Positions 26,413 through 35,957 of a stretch of DNA of 64,000 bases are shown in pieces. The notes beneath the pieces were generated by a model that was not told the origin of the DNA, searched no databases, and saw only the letters and a program-made list of their open reading frames with translations. Both the position numbers and the translations under genes were made by a program. The DNA lies in assembly GCF_028462125.1 (NCBI RefSeq), contig NZ_CP115468.1, positions 2,261,097-2,325,096 of the forward strand, in the 5' to 3' direction. Each line of letters begins with the position of its first letter. Positions within the stretch are counted from its first letter, which is position 1. Source of the stretch: Leptospira sp. GIMC2001. Its GTDB lineage: Bacteria; Spirochaetota; Leptospiria; Leptospirales; Leptospiraceae.

Positions 26413-27588
26413 CTAAAAGCGCATGAAGATCTCAAGATGGTTATAAGTTTCAGCGGTTGAAGGCTCAAAATTGCTAGCTCTTCGAATCACTGAATTTGCT
26501 CTAATTTCCATCTGTTCACTAACTTTGAATCCTTTGTTTTCGTTCACTGCAACATTTCTTCGCACAGACAGAAATGCATCTACAATGTTATAAAGGGCAA
26601 AAAGTCCAACAGCGCCCGCTCCAATTTTTATTTGGTCCAGTCGAGATCTAGCAGCCTCATATTTCGCAACAGATTCTTGATTGTTATAAAGAAATAACAA
26701 ATCATTTGAACTAGTCGATGTTAGTATAAATCCAAATTGAACAGCTTCATAGTATTCCTTTCTTGCGCCTAGAAAATCTTGGTATGACTTTGCATAAACA
26801 CCAACAGCTGCAAGTAAAACAATAGGATAGGTGTATAACTTCCAAGACTTGTCATCAATATATTCTTGACCCCAGCCTGGAAGAATTGTAGATCTCCACA
26901 TTGTACTCCAATAAGGTGTGTCATAATAATCTGGAGGAATCTCATTATTATTGATTCGAGCTTGCCTTTGGGCAATTTTCTCAGCTTGTTCTTTATCTCT
27001 TCCAAGAATAAAATTTCTCTGATTGACTGCGATTTTCTTTTTCGGATTCTCTAATATAAGGTCATATGCCCCAGTTTCAGGGAAGTCTTCAATTTTAAAA
27101 TCTGCCTTTGCAGTTTTTCCATCTTTGCTAATTTCTACTTTAACGGGAGTTATAACTTTACCATCTTTCTTAAGATAGACTTTCATATTATCCATGAAAT
27201 CATTACCAGAAATTTCTAGTCTTTTCAATGTCTCGTCTTTACCAGCGCTATACACTTTCCGGTCATTGAGAATTGGCAACCTAGTCTGAACGACCTCAAA
27301 TGGTTTCCAGTCCGTATAGCCCTCCACTTTACCGAACTTATTGATCACACCAACCCTATGTTCATAGATCCCTGGTTCTACGTTGGCAAGTTCATAATTA
27401 CTGACCGATGTTTTCTCACTCAAAAAAACTTTTCCAGACTTGGTTCTTGCTTCTACAATATAGCCTAACGCTCCGGGGATTGCTTCCCAACGAAGATTTA
27501 CATCCGAAGGTGCCGAATCTTGAGCATTCAATCCTAACGAATAGGATAACAGTAATAATGTGAAAAGTATTTTTATTTTATTCCACAT
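26413..27588 (-). CDS. exported fibronectin-III-like protein with a membrane segment
   Basis: I do not recognise a named function. The 391-residue protein has a signal peptide (LLLSYSLGLNAQ) and an FN3-like domain (residues about 30-100, VNLRWEAIPGALGYIVEA). A second beta domain (about 105-195, LEISGNDFMDNMKVYLKKDGK) follows. Near residue 230 the phrase STILPGWGQEYIDDKSW precedes membrane helices, which recalls DUF5683-type proteins (PGxGQxY). A second hydrophobic segment lies at about 315-330. It overlaps the FecR gene by 11 nt and is part of the same operon as the cyclase. It may be the envelope end of that sensory system. Confidence 0.6.
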   Translation of the reverse strand: MWNKIKILFTLLLLSYSLGLNAQDSAPSDVNLRWEAIPGALGYIVEARTKSGKVFLSEKTSVSNYELANVEPGIYEHRVGVINKFGKVEGYTDWKPFEVVQTRLPILNDRKVYSAGKDETLKRLEISGNDFMDNMKVYLKKDGKVITPVKVEISKDGKTAKADFKIEDFPETGAYDLILENPKKKIAVNQRNFILGRDKEQAEKIAQRQARINNNEIPPDYYDTPYWSTMWRSTILPGWGQEYIDDKSWKLYTYPIVLLAAVGVYAKSYQDFLGARKEYYEAVQFGFILTSTSSNDLLFLYNNQESVAKYEAARSRLDQIKIGAGAVGLFALYNIVDAFLSVRRNVAVNENKGFKVSEQMEIRANSVIRRASNFEPSTAETYNHLEIFMRF

Positions 27589-29701
27589 ATACTTTCTCCG
27601 GAGAAAGAATCTTTGTTTGAATGCCAGTGGTTAGAGTAATAAAGAATTCTGCCTTTTCGGATAGAGACTCTGTGGAAGTTCCATCTGGATTTTTTAAGAA
27701 TGTTTTGACTTCCCAACGGAACTTACCTTGGTTCAATTTAGTAAGATCACGCATTTCGTATCGAGTTTCACGAGTTTTAATAGAGAATACCTCTCGCTCA
27801 CGTAAACCCGTCGTATCAAATAATTGCACCATATATCCATCTGAATCTGTTACATTTGACCATTGAAAAACCAAACTATCCCGCGTTGTCATATCAACAG
27901 TTTGATTTCTTGCAGGAAAATTCAACTTCGGTGGAAGAACTTTCGTTACTGTCGTGAATGAAAAAATCGAAGAAAGCGTTTTCTGAGAATTTCCCTCCCA
28001 ATTCAATCTCCAATAGTAAGTTCCAGGTTTAGGAAGATTCACCACTTGAGACAAACCACTTACTTCTTTCGAAATAACAGGATTCTCGAAACTTGGTTTA
28101 TTGCTTATTTCCAGCAGAGTTTTGCCAGACTTGGGCAGTGCTTTCCAGCTAAAAGTCATAGTTCCATTTTCTGGAAAATCTTCACGTGCGCGGTCCGATG
28201 GTCTAACAAGCGATAGCTGAACTCCTTCTGTAATGTTAAAAGAATAAATATTGGACGCTTTGTTATCCGATCCAGATTTAGCTGTCCCTACGATTTTCCA
28301 ATAATATTTACCTGGAGCTATGTCATTTTTCCATTTAAAATAATTTGTCTTAACTGTCTCAGTTAAAATTGGATTTGAGATATTGGGATCATTTCCAACT
28401 GTTAGAGTAAACGAAGCATAATCTTTATTGTCCTTCCAAGCAAAAAACAGTCCAGTCTCAGGAACCGCAATTTTTTCGATGGATTTGCCATTCTGTGGAT
28501 CTAGTAATTGAGGGGCTTCCACCTCAGTCTTAATCCCGATAGAAAAACTCCCAATTTCGCTAACTATATCTTTCTGATCTTGAAGTGAAGACTTACCAGT
28601 TATTCTAAAAAAATAAGTTCCTACTTCTAAATCATTGAATGCGATGGAATTATTTCTTGTTTCTTTCGTTGCCAGTGCACTTGCAAAGCTACGATCCTTT
28701 GCAATTTCTACTTTATAAGAATTGGCAAGATCGATTTTGGACCAAGAAAATGAAACAGGAGGAATCGATGAACCTTGAAGATAAGAAATTACTTGACCAG
28801 AAGTTGGTGTAAAAATTCGAATATTCTCAGTTTTTAATAATGTAAAACGAGAAGTAGCAGTAGATTCATCTATACCTTTCTCTTTATATTTCAATCTCCA
28901 ATAATAAGAGCCTGGAACTAAATCTGTTTCAAAACTAGATTGCTTGAGATCAGCCTTTTTTATGATTCTACGAAACCCAATATCGGATGCAATTTCTATA
29001 GAAACTGGAAGATTCTTTTTCGATTCATCCGATGACCAAGAAAATTTTACTCTTTGTGATTTGCCTGGAATTGAGCTAATAGATCGATCCGAAGGAGTCA
29101 ATAACTTATAATTTTGGTTTTTGACAGATAGACCTGAGTCACTAATTTTAGCTGTCTGATCTTCAGATACAGTTTGCTCTTGATCACCACTCAGAATTTT
29201 CGAAGTACCTGATCCAACTTTGATATTGAGTGAATCTCCTGTTTTATCCATTGATAACTCACCAGATCCAACTTTTATCGTGCTGTCTCCGGTCTGAATA
29301 CTGATTGCAGAATCACCTGCTGCTCCTTTACGATCCGCGGACACAGTTCCATAAGCAAAATTCAAATTGTAATTTTTGTCAGAAAAATCTACGAAGATCA
29401 TAGAATTCTCACCAATTTGAATTTCGGTTCCATCTTCCAAAGTTAGAACCGCATCACTGCTTTTTTCTGTACGGATTGTATCTTTATTTCTAATCTCTGT
29501 TGAAGTTGTAATTGATTCCCAGATAACTTCATTATCATATTTTCTTTGAATAGTTCTGGTTTTAAAAGTTAGGATTCCAATTGTCGGATTGTCTCCCGCT
29601 TCAATTTTTTGAGTAAAACTCAAATAAAGTAAAAACGAAAAAATTCCTGCCACAACTAGAAGAATCGGAACTGTGACGGCTGTTTTATTTAGAAATCTCA
29701 T
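27578..29701 (-). CDS. FecR-domain protein with FN3-like repeats
   Basis: The 707-residue protein has one N-terminal membrane anchor (residues about 10-30). A FecR domain follows (about 60-160: VLTLEDGTEIQIGENSMIFVDF, NLNFAYGTVSADRKG). Then come about five repeated beta domains, each with the pattern VxFSWS...YKVEIAxDxxF...xGxYYWRL (for example at about residues 215-285, 300-380, 395-480 and 500-580). These repeats fit FN3-like folds. FecR domains normally sit in the periplasm and report to a regulator in the membrane. Here the neighbours are a cyclase (6 bp upstream) and an FN3 membrane protein (11-nt overlap downstream). Confidence 0.78.
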   Translation of the reverse strand: MRFLNKTAVTVPILLVVAGIFSFLLYLSFTQKIEAGDNPTIGILTFKTRTIQRKYDNEVIWESITTSTEIRNKDTIRTEKSSDAVLTLEDGTEIQIGENSMIFVDFSDKNYNLNFAYGTVSADRKGAAGDSAISIQTGDSTIKVGSGELSMDKTGDSLNIKVGSGTSKILSGDQEQTVSEDQTAKISDSGLSVKNQNYKLLTPSDRSISSIPGKSQRVKFSWSSDESKKNLPVSIEIASDIGFRRIIKKADLKQSSFETDLVPGSYYWRLKYKEKGIDESTATSRFTLLKTENIRIFTPTSGQVISYLQGSSIPPVSFSWSKIDLANSYKVEIAKDRSFASALATKETRNNSIAFNDLEVGTYFFRITGKSSLQDQKDIVSEIGSFSIGIKTEVEAPQLLDPQNGKSIEKIAVPETGLFFAWKDNKDYASFTLTVGNDPNISNPILTETVKTNYFKWKNDIAPGKYYWKIVGTAKSGSDNKASNIYSFNITEGVQLSLVRPSDRAREDFPENGTMTFSWKALPKSGKTLLEISNKPSFENPVISKEVSGLSQVVNLPKPGTYYWRLNWEGNSQKTLSSIFSFTTVTKVLPPKLNFPARNQTVDMTTRDSLVFQWSNVTDSDGYMVQLFDTTGLREREVFSIKTRETRYEMRDLTKLNQGKFRWEVKTFLKNPDGTSTESLSEKAEFFITLTTGIQTKILSPEKVYVE

Positions 29702-29707
29702 GAATGA

Positions 29708-32700
29708 TTACTTGGTTGTCCGAGTAAATACTCCATCCCAATCTTCTTGCGGAGGATTCGATTTATAGTCCAGGCATCGGTCTAAAATCATTTTGGCAGA
29801 TTTGTCTTTGGAACCTTTTGCTCGGGAAACATCTTCAAATTTTTTAATTGCTGAATCCCATTGCCGACTTAGATACAAACTAAAACCCTCTTCATAGAGT
29901 CCCACAAATTCTTTTTGCGAACTAGTTGCTAATGTCTCAAAATTTACCAATTCATACACTTTCACTGGTTCGTTTTTACCTTTAACACGTACAAGATCCA
30001 AAAGTCTGGTAAACATTTCTCCTTGAACCATTGCAACTGTTTTCTCAGCTATCATTATGTTTACACCATAGTCTTTGCCCGCAGCTTCAAGGCGAGCAGC
30101 CAAGTTCACAGTGTCACCCATCATAGTATAAGATGCTAAGGCGTCTGTTCCCATGAATCCTACTTTTGCTGGACCCGTATTCAAACCAATCCGAGCATCC
30201 ATAATCTGTGCTTCCTTAGAATAGAGATTATTTTTTTGCCAATACGCTCGCAAATCTGCTAGTTTGATAACCATTTCAAGGGACGCCTTACAAGCCTTAA
30301 ATGCATGCTTTTCAACTTCGACCGGAGCGCCAAAAATTCCAACAATAGCATCTCCAATGTATTTATCCAAAACTCCTTCATTTTCCTTAAGAAGTATTGT
30401 CATCGCAGATAAATATTCATTCAGCAAGGATGCCAATTCAACAGAAGTCAACTGTTCCGAAATTGTGGAGAAACCTGCAACATCACTAAAAAAAGCAGTA
30501 ATCTCTGCCTCTTTACCGCGCTTCAAGGCAGCTAAGTCGACCATTGCTTCCTTAACCACCACTGGATCGATCATAGATCCAAGAATGCTTTTTACTTTTT
30601 CCCTTTCTTCTAGACCCTCACCCATTGTAATAAAGTAGCTAGTCAAAAGTCCCACTTCATCTTTGGTTGTTGGTTTGATTCCCATGCGAAAGTTTCCTTT
30701 TGCAATTTCCAGAGTCGCATGAAGCAACGTTAGAATTGGTCGACTAAGAGACTTTGCAAAAAAGAATACAATAACGAGCGCTAAACACAAAGATATAATC
30801 AAGATATAAATATTTCTTTCTTGAATTCGATAGACAGCTTGGAAGGCTTTATCTTCTGATACGATGGATACAATTCCTGCATCGCCAAATCCTATTTTCT
30901 GATAAGAACCCATAAAAGGTCGACCTTCCGGGCTTTTGTATCGTATCTGACCTTGATCCACCTGACTTGCAAGCATTGCCTTTACAATTGGGGAATCAAG
31001 AAAGCTAGTTGATGAAAGAATCACTTCTTCGACCGGATGGGCAATTACTCTGCCTTCATCATTGACCATAAAGGTTGTGATGATTCCTTTATTCGTAAAT
31101 GCTGATGCGATTTTATCCAGCTTTACCATTACAACGAGAATTTTTGGAATACCCGATTCTTGGTTGGTAGGAACAGCCAAGATAAAAGACTGAACAGAAA
31201 AACCAGGAGTTGAGTTGATGATCAGTGGCTTCCCTGTAAGTGCCTTTTCAATAGCTTCTGAATTTCTCAAAATATTTTGAGCAACGTCATCTTCAGATAA
31301 ACCTATTTCAATCAAGCTTTCTTCATTAAAAAACTTCTGATCAGCAACCAAACCTGCATCGGATTTTCGCATCAAACCGACAAAGAGAAAATCTTTGTCC
31401 GACTGAAAAAACAATTCATTGATAAATCGTTTATCTTCTGCCGTAAGATTCGTACGAATCATATTGGCTATAAGCTGCTCAGCCTTTGTTACAATACCTT
31501 GGATGTCGGAAGAAACTTTTAATCCAACAAGATCAACCAAGGCAAGATTGTTCTCTTGAACACGAGTCTCCGAATCTTGCTTGAAGAAGTAAGTTGCAAT
31601 ACCAATAATTATGGAAACCGTTATTGCAAGTATCAAAGAAATGATTCCCATCATCTTCACTTGTATAGAGAATTTTGTTTTGTTCCCTGCTGCCGAATCT
31701 TGAATTTGACTCGGAGACTCAGCCTTCACATGTTCAATCTTAGATTCTGGGCTTGAGTCTTTTGCAATAGATGAATTGGATGAAATATCCGAATTGTTTT
31801 GAGATTTTACCGCAACAGTATTTTGTTCTTTTGAGGAATCTTTTGATTCTGGTTGCTTGGGTGTTTGCTCATTTTTTGGAGCGATCGTTGGCAGAGAATT
31901 TTCTTTATTTTGGATATTCGAATTGCTTGTATTCGGTGATTGCGCATTCGTATTTACAGCAGAAATATTCCCATTGGATGATTCTTTAGCTTGATCGGAA
32001 TCCTGGTCTGTTTTTATTTCTTTTAGATTGCCAGTCTTAATGCTCCCCGTTGTGTAGCTTCCACTGATTGACTCGGGGGAATTGTTTGACTGAGTCGCAG
32101 ATTGCTTGGGTTCGAGCTTTGGTTTATCTAAGGAATGAGCAACATAGGCTACTGTTCCTTCTTCCTTCAGTTTTTCTGAGGAGGCTGAGATTGGATGTGT
32201 CGTGATAGAATTTTTGCCAGATAGAGATCTTAGGCTTTTAAAAACCTGGAATCCAATTTCTAGAAATTCTTTTTTCCAGTCGGAAAATGGTCTTCCAAAA
32301 ATCTGATCCGGCAAACCTAACTCTCGTTCGTTGATCTGCGAGTAATTGCCAAGGATAATAAGTGCAAAAATCTCACGAACTCTTTCCTCATATTCAGGAG
32401 GATAGAAAACAACTAGATTAGCCGAAGACAAGACTTGAATCAAATCTCTACCAATCTGTTTTACAGAATTTAAAAAATCAGCTGAAGAAGGATCTGGAAA
32501 ATAAAATGACAAACTTGGAACGCTTTGAATTGCATCGGAGGATTTGAATTGATAGACAGTTGATCCATCTTCTATTCTTTTGCCTAAAAAATATGTTGCG
32601 AACTGAACTCTTCTACGAATAGAATCATCTTGGGATATGTTTTTACCCTCAGGTTCGAGGAAAACCAATGAACCAGAGGTTCCTAAAGGTATGTAGAGAT

Positions 32701-32713
32701 TGGTTAAATTCAT
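29708..32713 (-). CDS. membrane-bound class III adenylate/guanylate cyclase
   Basis: This 1001-residue protein should make cAMP or cGMP in response to a periplasmic signal. Residues 1-140 form a cytoplasmic domain of unknown type. Residues about 185-345 are a low-complexity Ser/Asn/Gln/Lys linker. A membrane helix (about 350-378) precedes a Cache-like periplasmic domain and a second helix (about 627-650). A HAMP linker follows. The catalytic domain (about 735-925) has both metal aspartates in AFFSDVAGFSTI (near 743) and DKYIGDAIVGIFG (near 787), plus ASYTMMGDTVNLAARLEAAGK. A short TPR-like tail closes the protein. It is the first gene of a minus-strand operon with FecR and FN3 genes. Confidence 0.88.
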   Translation of the reverse strand: MNLTNLYIPLGTSGSLVFLEPEGKNISQDDSIRRRVQFATYFLGKRIEDGSTVYQFKSSDAIQSVPSLSFYFPDPSSADFLNSVKQIGRDLIQVLSSANLVVFYPPEYEERVREIFALIILGNYSQINERELGLPDQIFGRPFSDWKKEFLEIGFQVFKSLRSLSGKNSITTHPISASSEKLKEEGTVAYVAHSLDKPKLEPKQSATQSNNSPESISGSYTTGSIKTGNLKEIKTDQDSDQAKESSNGNISAVNTNAQSPNTSNSNIQNKENSLPTIAPKNEQTPKQPESKDSSKEQNTVAVKSQNNSDISSNSSIAKDSSPESKIEHVKAESPSQIQDSAAGNKTKFSIQVKMMGIISLILAITVSIIIGIATYFFKQDSETRVQENNLALVDLVGLKVSSDIQGIVTKAEQLIANMIRTNLTAEDKRFINELFFQSDKDFLFVGLMRKSDAGLVADQKFFNEESLIEIGLSEDDVAQNILRNSEAIEKALTGKPLIINSTPGFSVQSFILAVPTNQESGIPKILVVMVKLDKIASAFTNKGIITTFMVNDEGRVIAHPVEEVILSSTSFLDSPIVKAMLASQVDQGQIRYKSPEGRPFMGSYQKIGFGDAGIVSIVSEDKAFQAVYRIQERNIYILIISLCLALVIVFFFAKSLSRPILTLLHATLEIAKGNFRMGIKPTTKDEVGLLTSYFITMGEGLEEREKVKSILGSMIDPVVVKEAMVDLAALKRGKEAEITAFFSDVAGFSTISEQLTSVELASLLNEYLSAMTILLKENEGVLDKYIGDAIVGIFGAPVEVEKHAFKACKASLEMVIKLADLRAYWQKNNLYSKEAQIMDARIGLNTGPAKVGFMGTDALASYTMMGDTVNLAARLEAAGKDYGVNIMIAEKTVAMVQGEMFTRLLDLVRVKGKNEPVKVYELVNFETLATSSQKEFVGLYEEGFSLYLSRQWDSAIKKFEDVSRAKGSKDKSAKMILDRCLDYKSNPPQEDWDGVFTRTTK

Positions 32714-32783
32714 CTATTATTTAATTCGACTAGTTTCACTTAGAATAACAGCCTAAAATGCAATATTTCTCAGGAAAGTTCCA

Positions 32784-33548
32784 ATGAAAATCCTTTCTTT
32801 CAACTGCAATGGTATTCGAGCATCCTTAAAAAAAGGATTAGCCTCCTTTATAGAAGAAGAAAATCCCGATATTTTCTGTCTTCAAGAAACAAAAGCATCC
32901 CCAGACCAATGCTCTCCAGAAATCTGGAAAGAACTTGGTTATACAGGTTATCACCATACCGCAATGAAGCCTGGCTACAGCAGCGTTGCCATATTCACTA
33001 AATCCAAACCCAAATCAATAAAAATTGGAATCGATCATGATTTCTTCGACCAGGAAGGGAGATCTGTAGGACTCGATTTTGGCAAATTCTATATTTGGAA
33101 TGTATATTTTCCATCTGGAATTTCTGGTCAGGAGAGACAGGATCGCAAGATGGAATTTCTTGACTATTTCCAGAATTATTCAAAAGAATTGTGCAATAAA
33201 TATAAAAAAATTCTACTATGTGGAGATGTAAATATTGCAAACCATGAAATAGATATTCACAATCCAAAAGGAAATGCAAAAAATAGTGGATTTCTTCCAG
33301 AAGAAAGAAAGTGGCTTACTGATTTTCTTGATTCTGGTTGGGTGGATAGCTTTCGATATAAAAATCCCGAAATTGTAAAATACTCATGGTGGACTTATAG
33401 ATTCAATGCGCGGTCAAATAATAAAGGTTGGAGAATCGATTATTTTTTCGTAACGGATAATTTGAAATCTAAAATTCAAGAAGCCAATATTTTGACTCAA
33501 TTCGAAGCATCCGATCATGCACCGATCTTACTTGAAATGAAAATTTAA
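32784..33548 (+). CDS. xthA: exodeoxyribonuclease III
   Basis: XthA is an AP endonuclease and 3'-5' exonuclease in base-excision repair. The 254-residue protein has the family blocks: LSFNCNGIRASLKKGL, FCLQETKASPDQ, the active-site GDVNIANHEIDIHNPK, WTYRFNARSNNKGWRIDYFF, and the final SDHAPILLEM. The metal glutamate is in QETK, and the catalytic Asp-His pair is at the end. AGGAAAG lies about 5 nt before the ATG. The gene is divergent from the cyclase operon, 70 bp apart. Confidence 0.95.
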   Translation: MKILSFNCNGIRASLKKGLASFIEEENPDIFCLQETKASPDQCSPEIWKELGYTGYHHTAMKPGYSSVAIFTKSKPKSIKIGIDHDFFDQEGRSVGLDFGKFYIWNVYFPSGISGQERQDRKMEFLDYFQNYSKELCNKYKKILLCGDVNIANHEIDIHNPKGNAKNSGFLPEERKWLTDFLDSGWVDSFRYKNPEIVKYSWWTYRFNARSNNKGWRIDYFFVTDNLKSKIQEANILTQFEASDHAPILLEMKI

Positions 33549-33584
33549 GTTTACAAGAGTTTCTACTTCTTTCAATCTTCGTTT

Positions 33585-34508
33585 GTGAAAACATTATTAA
33601 TTTCAATTAGCCTATTTGCCCTCCTTGGTTCTTGTTCTGCATTAGAAAAAATGCAAGGTATGGTTCCAAAGCCTCAGTATCAATTTCAATCTTTGAATAT
33701 CAAAAATATCAATCTCTCTGAAATTACCCTGCAAATGGTAGGATCGATCAAAAACCCCTATGGTGTAAGCCTTCCAAAATCACTTGTTGGAGTGGATCTT
33801 CTCATCGAAGGCAATCGGCTTACTCATATTGATACCGATCTAGGGGCGATTGAAGGCAAAGCAACCAAAACTGTGCCAATGGATATAAAATTAAAATATT
33901 CGGATCTTCTTAAATTTTATAAGAATTTTCCCAAAAAAGAACTATTGAATTTTCAAATGAAGGGAGATTTAGAACTGCCAATTCCCGCAAACTACCAAAT
34001 CGCAGGTGCAAGTTCTGTAAAATTTCCAATTGATCAATCCAAAGAAATCCCAGCTGTACTGCCCGATGTAGAGATACGAAACTTTTCACTCAAGAAACCT
34101 GACCTAACTACAATTGCAACTCAAGCTGCAACGGGGATATTTGATAAAATCGTAGGAACCAATTCTAAAGACAATTCACCCGGACTCGAGGCTAATTTTG
34201 ATTTAGCATTCACCAATAAAACTGCTGCGAAATTACTTATGAATCAATTAAAATTTGATTTGGAGTTGGAAGGACAGAAATTTCTTGCAGGAAGTCCAAC
34301 GGAAATCGTTCAAGTTGGTGATACAAATATCGTCAAAATCAAAACAATGGTTCCTTTGTTTGAAGCGGGAACTTCGCTTTACAGTGCCTACACTAAAAGA
34401 TCTGCGAACTACAAGATAACAGGAATTAGTGGACTATCTTTTCCGAGTATAGATAAGGCTACGATTCCATTCAATTACGATAAATTGGGTAAACTTTCTT
34501 GGCGTTAA
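33585..34508 (+). CDS. LEA14/WHy-domain lipoprotein
   Basis: I use the GTG start at 33585, which gives a signal peptide MKTLLISISLFALLGSC with Cys17 as the lipid site. After it come two water-stress and hypersensitive response (WHy/LEA14) domains, about residues 30-140 and 160-300. The strand patterns FQSLNIKNINLSEITLQMVGSIKNPYG and FDLAFTNKTAAKLLMNQLKFDLELEG repeat the LEA2 motif. Proteins of this kind are beta-sandwich lipoproteins of unknown role, usually on the periplasmic side of a membrane. It starts 36 bp after xthA on the same strand and may share its message. Confidence 0.75.
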   Translation: MKTLLISISLFALLGSCSALEKMQGMVPKPQYQFQSLNIKNINLSEITLQMVGSIKNPYGVSLPKSLVGVDLLIEGNRLTHIDTDLGAIEGKATKTVPMDIKLKYSDLLKFYKNFPKKELLNFQMKGDLELPIPANYQIAGASSVKFPIDQSKEIPAVLPDVEIRNFSLKKPDLTTIATQAATGIFDKIVGTNSKDNSPGLEANFDLAFTNKTAAKLLMNQLKFDLELEGQKFLAGSPTEIVQVGDTNIVKIKTMVPLFEAGTSLYSAYTKRSANYKITGISGLSFPSIDKATIPFNYDKLGKLSWR

Positions 34509-34542
34509 ACTATTGAATTTTCTTTTTTTAATTCTTAAGTTT

Positions 34543-35826
34543 TCATTCACGACCTAATCGCTCTTGAAGTTCTTCTTCTAGAGCGCATTTAGGATATCCA
34601 CCTGCGGGTAAATGGGTTCCGATATAACCAAATGGATCTTGCGTTGCAATAACATTTATATCCCAACCACTCACAATCAATGGGCATTCAAATTTACTAT
34701 TTTTACAAAGGATCTGAGCACTTTTTGGTTTGGGATAAGCCCACGCCGATTTAGGAAATCTGCATTTGTTTTCAACATCCGAAATGATTCGAATTCGCTG
34801 AATCACTGTATCAAACATTTTGAATTGAGATATCATCGGATCTGCGATATCTTTTCGGAAGTAACCTTTTTCCGTATTGTATGTGAACATAACCAATAGC
34901 TTCTCAGAAACCTGATTCTTATCCGTCGTCGACTTAAGGTTTTCCATAATATAGCGACCGATCCGAAGCGCTTCGGTTGCAAATTCGGCAGATTTTTCTC
35001 CTGCACCTTCATCACCTTCTTCATTCTCTGATGTTACGGAATCACCCGTTGCATTGGTCGTTAATATTTCGTTAAAGTATTTTCCGTTTCGGATAGAGTC
35101 CGATTCGATCCCTTCTGCATTGATACCATTTTCCATAGTTAAATCTAAAATGGGATGGCCATTGATCGCATCGCTCACTTCGAAAGGAAGATTGAGTTGT
35201 TCACAGACTTTAGTACTGAATTTTGACAACACGGCAGTGCAGTCACCGTTGAGCGGATTCTTCCAATAATCGGTATCAATAAGTGAAATATCAGCAAGTA
35301 TACCTGCAAGAAATGAATATCGATTTACCATCTTGACACCGGTCTTCTTTTGAATGACCGAACCTAAACTGAGAAGACCAAGATCCGCACAATGATTGAA
35401 AAAAATTGGCTTTTCTAAGAGAATTCTAAAGAAAACTAGTGTTAGATTACGAGTACAAAAAGCATTTAAGATAATACCACGAAAATTCGGTAGATGAGTA
35501 TTGGATTCTTTATATATATAGTTTAGAAAATCATTCGACTTATCTTCAAATCTGCGATATACAGCTCGAGCAACTTGCTCTTTGATTTTTTTCATAAGCT
35601 CACCAGAAAAGCTCAGCTTGAAATCAGCTATATACTGACCATCAAGATCTTCGAGTTTTTTCATCATCGAGTCTTTGATGTTTACCTTTTCTTTGATTAA
35701 GACATTCCCACTTTTATCTAAAATAGGATCCGTCAGTGAAATTGAACCGATCAATCCCTGATCAACAGCAAATCTTTTGAAGGATTTGAAGTCATTGAAT
35801 TCAAATCCGGTTGGCGTGATTTTCAT
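34543..35826 (-). CDS. degenerate HD-like protein, unknown function
   Basis: I choose the ATG at 35826 (MKITPTGFEFNDF), giving 427 aa. The open frame runs on to 35964, but it then overlaps the promoter and start of pdhA. No signal peptide is visible. Residues about 155-250 look like the helical core of an HD-GYP or HDOD domain (FFNHCADLGLLSLGSVIQKKTG, FLAGILADISLIDTDYW, VSDAINGHPILDL). The HD pair and the HxxGYP motif of active enzymes are missing. A Ser/Glu/Gly-rich stretch near residues 275-290 links to a second domain rich in cysteine (five Cys after residue 350). It is probably cytoplasmic; a catalytic role is doubtful. Confidence 0.5.
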   Translation of the reverse strand: MKITPTGFEFNDFKSFKRFAVDQGLIGSISLTDPILDKSGNVLIKEKVNIKDSMMKKLEDLDGQYIADFKLSFSGELMKKIKEQVARAVYRRFEDKSNDFLNYIYKESNTHLPNFRGIILNAFCTRNLTLVFFRILLEKPIFFNHCADLGLLSLGSVIQKKTGVKMVNRYSFLAGILADISLIDTDYWKNPLNGDCTAVLSKFSTKVCEQLNLPFEVSDAINGHPILDLTMENGINAEGIESDSIRNGKYFNEILTTNATGDSVTSENEEGDEGAGEKSAEFATEALRIGRYIMENLKSTTDKNQVSEKLLVMFTYNTEKGYFRKDIADPMISQFKMFDTVIQRIRIISDVENKCRFPKSAWAYPKPKSAQILCKNSKFECPLIVSGWDINVIATQDPFGYIGTHLPAGGYPKCALEEELQERLGRE

Positions 35827-35886
35827 ATTTTTTCCAATTTCGGATGATTCGTAACTCTCGACAAGAAAAAACCTTAAGAAACTGTC

Positions 35887-35914
35887 TTGAAATCTTTCAT
35901 GGTAAGAATAGAAT
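35887..35914 (+). promoter_or_regulatory. sigma70-like promoter of the pdh operon
   Basis: TTGAAA at 35887-35892, a 16-nt spacer and TAGAAT at 35909-35914 match the consensus at 5 of 6 each. Transcription would start near 35921, about 37 nt before the TTG start of pdhA and upstream of its GGAGG site. Confidence 0.45.
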
Positions 35915-35957
35915 ATGCTACCAGAGTCTAAACTATATTGTACGGAGGCTGAACGAT

